From: Paulinella micropora
Lineage: Eukaryota > Cercozoa > Imbricatea > Euglyphida > Paulinellidae
Reading direction: 5' to 3'
Length of the DNA: 64,000 nt
Assembly (NCBI GenBank): GCA_019918135.1
Contig: WBZZ01002773.1
Coordinates: forward strand, 1-64,000
Positions 58,311 through 64,000 of the stretch are shown here, piece after piece. Made by a program: the position numbers and the translations under genes. A model generated the notes under the pieces. That model was not told the DNA's origin. It saw only the letters and a program-made list of their open reading frames with translations, and made no database searches. Each line of letters begins with the position of its first letter. Positions within the stretch are counted from its first letter, which is position 1.

Positions 58311-59314
58311 GCAGCAGGGGGGTCTGTCTGCCTAGCCGTCGCTACTACTGATTGGCGGTTGCCTACCGGCGCAGGTGCCTCCGATAGTTGCCCCTGGCTA
58401 ACTGCCAGGGGGGGCTACGAGCGGGGATGATTCGGACCACCCTAAGCAGGCCGCGAACGCAGACACGTCACACGCGCGCCTGGAGCACCGGTAAGGCTTT
58501 AAGTAAAACTAAACAGGGGTACAGGCGTGACAGCCAGGAGGGTTGCTCCGCTGAGAGGCTGTTTTCAGCCTTCTGCGGTCTCCACCAGTGCCAGGGCATG
58601 AGAATGTCCTGCAGGAGTCAGGTTGAACGTAGGGGGGGCGCCCTCCTCCTTGACCGAGGCTGGGCACGGGCGTGAGGTCCAGAGTACCGCGCGGAGAGGG
58701 GCCGCTTCTCTTCTTCTGTGTGGGTGTAGGGGGGGGGGGGGGGAAAGGGGGGATGCATGCTAACCTCGGTATGAGTTAGGGGGGGGTATCACTAACCTGG
58801 GTGTGAGTCAGGGGGGTAGAGGTACCACCAACTTGGGTGTGAGCGTAGGGGGTGGGGACCTCGGTATGAGTTAGTGGGGGGGGGGGGGGGTATCACTAAC
58901 TTGGGTGTGAGCGTAGGGGGTGGAGACGCGCTAACCTCGGTGTGAGCGTAGGGGGTGGAGACACGCTAACCTCGGTGTGAGCGTAGGGGAGGGTGTACCA
59001 CTAACTTGGGTGTGAGCGTAGGGGGTGGAGACGCGCTAACCTCGGTGTGAGCGTGGGGGGGGGGGTGTACCACTAACTGGGATGTGAGCGTAGGGGGCGG
59101 AGACACGCTAACCTCGGTGTGAGCGTAGGGGTAGAGGTACCACTAACTTGGGTGTGAGCGTAGGGGGTGGAGGCACGCTAACCTCGGTGTGAGTTGGGGG
59201 GGGGGGCACGGTGTGCGCTCCAGGGTACTCGGGGGGGGGGGGGGGGGGGAGCGTCGGTTCCTTCTACTCCACGCGCCGGGGGGCGGGGTCCCGGCTCGCT
59301 GGTGTGCACGGGCG
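58311..59314. repeat. Minisatellite of about 32-70 bp units
   Basis: From about 58725 to 59210 the pair CTAACCTCGGTGTGAGCGTA and CACTAACTTGGGTGTGAGCG alternates, separated by G-runs and GGTGGAGAC; at least a dozen units are seen. The part before 58725 has no recognised gene. Unit variants are intermixed, as expected for unequal exchange. Confidence 0.85.
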
Positions 59315-59719
59315 CTAAGGGGCCGCGCTAGGGTCGCTGGTCTTGTCTCGCGCGGGGCCCTGGCGGACCCACCAGGGCAGGCCGGGCGCCCCGGCCGGCG
59401 GCGCGGTTGGTGGCGCGGCCGGCGGCGCGGGCCGGGGCGCTCCTCGCCAACCCTGCCAGCGCCGCGCCGGGCCCGGCGGCCCGGCTATACACCCGGTGAG
59501 GCATTTCGAGAGGCAGACGTGCGGCCGTGTCAGCAGGCCACACTCGAAGCACACGTCGGCAAAGCACCCCTTGTGCGGGCAGAGGTACAGCTCCGCTCGC
59601 CGGCACTGCGCGCCCACCTCTAGCGCCGAGGCTAGCACGACACAGGCCCCCGTGCACGCGGCGCACTGCACTTGTCTGGTCTGCTCCGCGGCGCCCCCTG
59701 CCTGGTCGGCCACCGACAT
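59315..59719 (-). CDS. Cysteine-rich zinc-binding-type protein
   Basis: 134 residues from the ATG at 59719 (MSVADQAGGAAEQTRQVQCA). Eleven cysteines and two histidines cluster in residues 19-75: CAACTGAC, then LYLCPHKGCFADVCFECG and HVCLSKCLTGC, with spacing of treble-clef or knuckle metal sites. The tail is PAPPAAPP-rich. No family recognised. Head-to-head with the secreted fibre-like gene. Confidence 0.5.
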   Translation of the reverse strand: MSVADQAGGAAEQTRQVQCAACTGACVVLASALEVGAQCRRAELYLCPHKGCFADVCFECGLLTRPHVCLSKCLTGCIAGPPGPARRWQGWRGAPRPAPPAAPPTAPPAGAPGLPWWVRQGPARDKTSDPSAAP

Positions 59720-60039
59720 GAGCGAGAGCTTTTCTGTGCGGGGTGCCCGTGGGACGACGACGACGCCGGGAGTGGCGCCAGTGCAGGGAGGGGGGGTGGG
59801 GCGTGGACAGCGGGGCCGCCTGGCCGCCCGCGCCGGCGTGGCCCAGGCCCGAGGGTGCCGGGCAGGGAGGCGAGGGGGAGGAGGGAGGGGGGGGGGGGCC
59901 GGGCAGGGGAGGGAGCGGCGCCGCCGCTGACTCCCCGCCGCCGCCGCCTCGGCTGGCTGTGCGCGTCGCGAGCCGTCCTTAGCAGAAAAGCCACAAAAAA
60001 TTTAGTGGCCAGGGACAGCACCCCGACCAAGCACTAGCC
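59720..60039. other. Divergent GC-rich spacer
   Basis: No gene seen. It should carry the promoters of the genes starting at 59719 and 60040; a short A-run (59995-60000) precedes the latter. Confidence 0.5.
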
Positions 60040-61747
60040 ATGCCACCAGCGAGCTTAGCCTGGTGGCCCTGGTGGCTGCTGCTGTTGGCGCTCCGGTGCA
60101 GCGCACTGTGCCCGTACCTTCCCGACTGCCAGAGCGTGTGCCCGGCGCACTTGGCCGACTACAGCAACCCGCACCAAGTGTCCGCGGCCCAGCTGGGCGC
60201 CGCCACCGTGGGGGCGCTGCTGGCCCATGTCAACAACCTGAGCGCGCACACTCCACCGCCGCCCGACTGCCAGAGCGTGTGCCCGACGCACCTGGCCGAC
60301 TGCAACAACCCGCACCAAGTGACGGCGGCCCAGCTGGGCGCCGCCACCGTGGCCACACTGCTGGCCCACGTCAATGCCCTGGACGCGCACAGCTTGCCGC
60401 TCCCGGCCTCCCTGCCGAACCAGACGGTGTTTGTGAACGCGAGCCTGGACATGACCAACAACACGGCCCCCGCCCCGCTCGTCGCGTCCGCGTCCTCTGC
60501 GACTGTCACTACCGGCACCACCTTCACGGGCAAGGCTACGCGGGAGGGAGACGCGTTCGGGGCTTTCGGCACCACGTGGCACGTCGTGACGGGCGCCCCG
60601 ATCGAAAACTACTGGTCCTCGGCACTGGTCTGGAACAGGTCACTAGCCTACTTGTCCAACGCCACGAGGCTGTACTCTGGCACCAACTACACCGGCGAGT
60701 GGCTCCGCCTCGACTTTGGACGGACCGTGCTGCTTCGGCGTTACTACCTCAAAGCAGAAGTTAGAAACCTTGGTCTGGGCCTGGCTTTTTACGGTGCGCT
60801 CACCACTTGGTACGCCGCCACGTCATCCAATGGCGTCGACTGGAGTGTGTGGCATGCACAGGATAGTGCGTACACGTGGATTGGCAGCACGGCGTACTGG
60901 TATGCACTGCAGCCCGCCACCGCGGGCACCGCTCGATACGTGGAGTTGCTCGTGCCGACTATTTTTGTCACTAACGCGGTCTTGACTGGATTTCCGACGC
61001 TGAAGCACCCTTGTCTGATCAAGCAAGTGCGTTTTGATTGGGACGAAATAGCGTGGCCGTCCGAGCCCACGCGCGTCGTCAACAGGGCGTACGTCGACTA
61101 CGCTATCGCGCAGACCCAGCAGCTGCTGCGCGTGGGTTCGAGCACGATCGCGAGCCGCGGCGGCGTCAACCTGCTGCTGCCTTCGTCGCTGCCCCCACAG
61201 GCGCGGCTGCTGCAGCTCGACAGCGCGGGGGCTATCGACGCGGTCACCTTCACTGCCGGCCAGTGGGGGTCCACGGCTGTCCAAACCTTCACGCCCGGCG
61301 TGGCGGCTGGGGTGCTCGTCAGTGACACGCCGCTCGTGGCCCCGACCGCGGGGCGCATCACCTACTCTACTTGGTCGGCGGGCAATTACACGAGGTGGTG
61401 CAACGCGTGGGGGACAACCAGGCGCTGGCTACTGACGGCGCAGCTGGCGCTGCGGAACCCCGTCAACCCGGCTTCGCGCGTTTGAGGCGGGCTTTGGTCT
61501 CTCGGACTGGGCCGGCCCGCCTGACCCCTCGTTCTACCAGGGGCCGGGCTGGCTAGCCGCAAGTGCTCGCGGAGACGGCGCCACCGCCTGGGGGGACGGC
61601 GCTTTGCTCAGTCTCGCGGGCGTACTCGATGTGCAGGCCGGGTGGTGCGTGTGGCTGCAGGTGAACGGCACCACACAGGGCGCCAACAGTTACACGACGG
61701 CCCCCGGCCGACAGACCTTGGTGACCATCACCGAACTCGCCGCCTAG
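60040..61747 (+). pseudogene. Secreted fibre-like surface protein (broken)
   Basis: The ATG at 60040 is followed by a signal peptide (AWWPWWLLLLALRCSA). Two tandem repeats of about 50 residues follow, each with DCQSVCP, NPHQV and AAQLGAATV. NPHQV with AAQLGA is a familiar phage tail-fibre motif. Residues about 130-260 (MTNNTAPAPLVASASS, ENYWSSALVWN, YTGEWLRLDFGRTVLLRRYY) match the last domain of the left Polinton fibre at 2220-2470. N-glycosylation sites are frequent. A host-binding surface protein is likely. Broken, about one break. Confidence 0.65.
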
Positions 61748-61963
61748 TGCCGGCACGGCCCTGCCCAGGGTTTTATAAAAAAATTCTGTACCCAAGCGTA
61801 GCACCACGGCGTAAATTGACTGGGTTTAATAAGAGCTGCCAAGCCTCGGGGTCGGGCCGACCACGACTGGTGGACACTGGCACGCCGGGCCCGCGGCCGA
61901 CAGCTGGCCTCCCGCGCGACCACTCGTGGCTCACTCGTGGCTCACCCTGACACACCCGGACAC

Positions 61964-62899
61964 TCATTCTTGGCGCTGGACTGGCAGCGTGTCGATCACA
62001 GTTAGCAAACCACTCGATTCCAACAGCTTGACGATGGACCCAGTGTGTCCAGCACCCGTATAGACGAGCGCGGGTTGCTCGCACCGCAGCACGGACGCCG
62101 CGGTATAGACCTCCAGGACCAAACTGTGCACCTTGATGTACAAATCGTAGTCTCTAGGGCCGTCCGCTTTCTCCGCTTCTTGCTTCAGGTCTGCCGCGGC
62201 TTTGTGCAGGCCCGACAGCAGGCGAGCTCGTTCTTCTTCCTTCATCTTTTGCAAGGCCTCGGTCCAGGCCTTTAGAGAATGTCTGAACTCGTTGCGTTCG
62301 ACCACCGCTGTGGTTGTCCCGTCTTTATGCGACTGTAGGAGATCAATGCCTCCTGTCCATTTCTCCCAGGACGAGAGTATCTCCAGGGATTTCTGCCTTG
62401 GGGTAGGGGTTCCCAATCCAAACGGCAGATTGCCGAAGCTGTGGAAGCAGATAAACTCAGTGACGCCCGTGATTTGGTACGCCTTGGAAAGGTGCCGAGC
62501 GTCACAAGGTAACAAGCTCGCCTTCTCTTCTCGAGCGAAGCCCCTTGCTAACTGCAGGCCCGCCGACGACGATCTGTCCCATTTTCTAACGTGGGCTTCC
62601 AGACTACAGTAGCCACCTGGAGTGCGTCGGGCACCCTTGGTGAACTCGGTGCTTGATTGATCAATTGTCTCAGGTGGATCAATTGTCTCCGGTGGCAACT
62701 GTATGTTGGCATCCGACTGTTCGTAGATCAACGTCCACTGCTTAGTAAGGCTCCGTCGGGACCATTTCACCAACGCTTTTAGCAACTCGGCGACCGCGTC
62801 CTTTTGTGCGCCTGTGAACACTTCGTCGTGGTCAACGTGGCTCTCCCCGATCAGAACTACGCGCGTCGAGTCTTTCTTTTCGGCCAAGACTATAGACAC
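61964..62899 (-). CDS. GESH-motif protein (EreA/ChaN-like?)
   Basis: 311 residues counted from a GTG; the frame is open further upstream, to about 63020, without an ATG, and includes a C..C cluster. VVLIGESHVDHDEVF, FICFHSFGNLPFG and VYTGAGHTGSIVKLLE resemble the strand-loop pattern of the EreA/ChaN-like superfamily, where GE.H and a late G..H line the active site. A charged helical pair lies between. Substrate and reaction unknown. Confidence 0.4.
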   Translation of the reverse strand: MSIVLAEKKDSTRVVLIGESHVDHDEVFTGAQKDAVAELLKALVKWSRRSLTKQWTLIYEQSDANIQLPPETIDPPETIDQSSTEFTKGARRTPGGYCSLEAHVRKWDRSSSAGLQLARGFAREEKASLLPCDARHLSKAYQITGVTEFICFHSFGNLPFGLGTPTPRQKSLEILSSWEKWTGGIDLLQSHKDGTTTAVVERNEFRHSLKAWTEALQKMKEEERARLLSGLHKAAADLKQEAEKADGPRDYDLYIKVHSLVLEVYTAASVLRCEQPALVYTGAGHTGSIVKLLESSGLLTVIDTLPVQRQE

Positions 62900-63244
62900 G
62901 ATTCCCGTGGCAGTGTACGCGTCTCGGTGCTGGGCCAGCAGAGACTTAATCTCACATTGGCCGCAGGCCTGCGGCTTGCTGCCGGGGGCTTGACATCCTG
63001 CTGCGAGTTTGCGAGCTCCTTTAATCAGGAAAGGAGGGGACAGGAAGGAAGGGGCTGCGGGGGGGCCCCCGTCGAAGCTTTGCTACTTTGCTAGCGCCGC
63101 CGAGTGTGGTGAGCTACGCCTTCTTCTCCCCTCCCTTCCCCGCCTCTTCCTTCCCCCGCCGGTGGTGGGTCAGGGGAGGGCCAGAGCAGGCCCTGTCCGC
63201 TCGCCCCGCGGCCTCCTCCTCCGGCTGGTGCGGGACCGGGCGCC
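62900..63244. other. GC-rich spacer
   Basis: Probable 5' part of the GESH gene up to about 63020, then no gene seen before the EGF-like protein. Confidence 0.4.
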
Positions 63245-63870
63245 TCAGGCCTGGCACGCGGCGGGCGAGGCGCTGGGCCACAGGTGCCTGGGCAGCAGGA
63301 GCTGCCAGCCCGCCAGCGGGGCCGGGCCGCCGCAGGGGCTAGGGGTGGCGCCCGGCCCCGGCGGCGGGCTGCCGCTGGCACTGCCGCCGGCCTGGCCGGG
63401 TGTCGGGCTGGGGGCCGGGCCGACGGGCAGCGGGACACAGCCGTCGGCGGGCGCGGCGTACTCGAACCCGGCCAGGCACTCACAGCGCCAGGCGCCGGCC
63501 TGGCTCCGCACCAGCCGGCTGCGCGTGCTGGCCCCGCACGTTCTCGCGCGCTCGGCCAGCTCCGGATGGCGTTCGCTGTAACAGCGGCAGGTGCTGTTCT
63601 CGGCCCGCAGGCACACGCCCAGGCCGTCCCGAGGGCAGACGCAGAAGGACGGCCCGCCGACGTCCTCGAGGCACGCCGCCGACTCGTGGCAGGCCGGCGC
63701 GCACGGCCGGCGCTCGCAGAAACGGCCGCCGCGGCCGGGCTCGCACACGCAGCGCTGCGCCAGCGAGCGCGCGTACCTGGTGCGGTTGGCCTCCGCCTCG
63801 GCGCGGTAGTTGTCGGCGTAGCCGGGCAGCTGCGAAGGGTACACCCGGTAGCTCAAGCCGCCGAGGGGCT
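63245..63870 (-). pseudogene. EGF-like cysteine-rich protein (cut at block border)
   Basis: About 200 residues with two cysteine clusters: CVCEPGRGGRFCERRPCAPA, then CPRDGLGVCL, CRCYSERHPE and CECLAGFEY. The spacing C.C..G..G..C in the first is EGF-like. The tail is proline/glycine rich. The 5' end runs into the AT-rich border without an ATG. EGF-like modules imply a secreted or surface protein. Confidence 0.5.
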
Positions 63871-64000
63871 TTCTTTTTTTTCTAGTTCAAGACAATAATT
63901 AGAACAAAACTCATAAGTATAAAATCGGTCAAAACTATCATCAATGGCTGTAATCTGTCGGTTCGCTAAACACAGAGTCAATCCACACACATAACAACTA
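63871..64000 (-). other. AT-rich border DNA with partial open frame
   Basis: Composition returns to AT-rich at about 63870. On the minus strand the sequence is open throughout, reading CYVCGLTLCLANRQITAIDD and ending YEFCSNYCLELEKK, with CxxC and CxxxC pairs. It may be the start of a small zinc-binding protein of another AT-rich element. Too short to assign. Confidence 0.3.

Larger units (their letters stand above)
44985..63870. mobile_element. GC-rich block B, giant-virus remnant
   Basis: Same composition, homopolymer style and gene types as block A: LRR, F-box and RING-finger proteins, packed genes on both strands with G/C-run gaps. Unlike block A it carries envelope- or surface-type genes with signal peptides. 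Some genes are broken, about half a dozen breaks, while others of over 1000 codons look whole, so the insertion cannot be very old or sequencing slips explain part of the breaks. Whether A and B came from one virus is likely but not shown. Confidence 0.6.

Noticed and set aside
58725-59210. Direct repeats with spacers, CRISPR-like at first sight
   Set aside because: The spacers are G-runs and unit variants, not unique sequences; this is a minisatellite in eukaryotic DNA.
1-64000. LTR retrotransposon or retrovirus remains
   Set aside because: The only rve integrase belongs to the Polinton; no reverse transcriptase motif, LTR pair or primer-binding site was seen.

Overview
The window is eukaryotic DNA of mixed composition. 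Spliceosomal introns with GT..AG borders, tRNA-derived SINEs with (ATT)n tails and long microsatellites (GAAA, CT, ATGT, TTGTCG) point to a nuclear genome. The host species cannot be fixed from this sequence; a protist or an early-branching animal with short introns of about 70 bp fits. Three kinds of sequence alternate with sharp borders: AT-rich Polinton DNA, moderately AT-rich host-like DNA, and very GC-rich DNA that carries genes of a large DNA virus.

Layout. 1-2484: end of a Polinton-like fragment (K/E-rich gene plus a broken fibre gene with about 14 short tandem repeats). 2485-13380: GC-rich block A, a giant-virus remnant with a PrimPol-type primase, an RPB10-like RNA polymerase subunit, a C2H2 finger/nuclease protein, an LRR protein, a SNF2-type ATPase and a kinase-like protein. 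13390-21683: host-like DNA with a K/E/D-rich multi-exon gene on the minus strand, tandem promoter-like modules holding paired E2F-type sites and TATA boxes, and on the plus strand a SET-domain and DUF7869-type transposase gene, two SINEs lying in one of its introns. 21684-43138: a Polinton that looks whole, with 203-bp terminal inverted repeats identical by eye and a 7-bp target duplication. 43139-44984: the rest of the interrupted transposase gene. 44985-63870: GC-rich block B, more giant-virus genes (myristoylated protein, GT32-like membrane protein, GNAT, F-box/LRR, RING finger, a 1167-residue LRR protein, a secreted fibre-like protein, a GESH-motif protein, EGF-like protein). 63871-64000: a return to AT-rich DNA.

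The Polinton carries the full hallmark set: protein-primed family B DNA polymerase, rve integrase, A32-like packaging ATPase, adenain-like protease, penton-like and major capsid proteins. It also has a 1144-residue fibre with a C-terminal S74 chaperone domain, three GIY-YIG nucleases, a class 3 lipase, a DUF3223 protein, a HIRAN protein and several small proteins. Many of its genes have an ATATATAG-type box within a few bases to about 70 bases of the ATG. Two of them share a nearly identical leader hairpin of about 40 bases just before the start codon.

The most interesting link is that the fibre of the left Polinton fragment and a signal-peptide-bearing protein of GC-rich block B share a domain, while a complete Polinton sits between the two giant-virus blocks. 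This is what a past virophage and giant-virus partnership with gene exchange would leave behind, though a chance association or an assembly join cannot be excluded. The viral and Polinton copies are treated here as fossils; breaks are mentioned only by approximate number.
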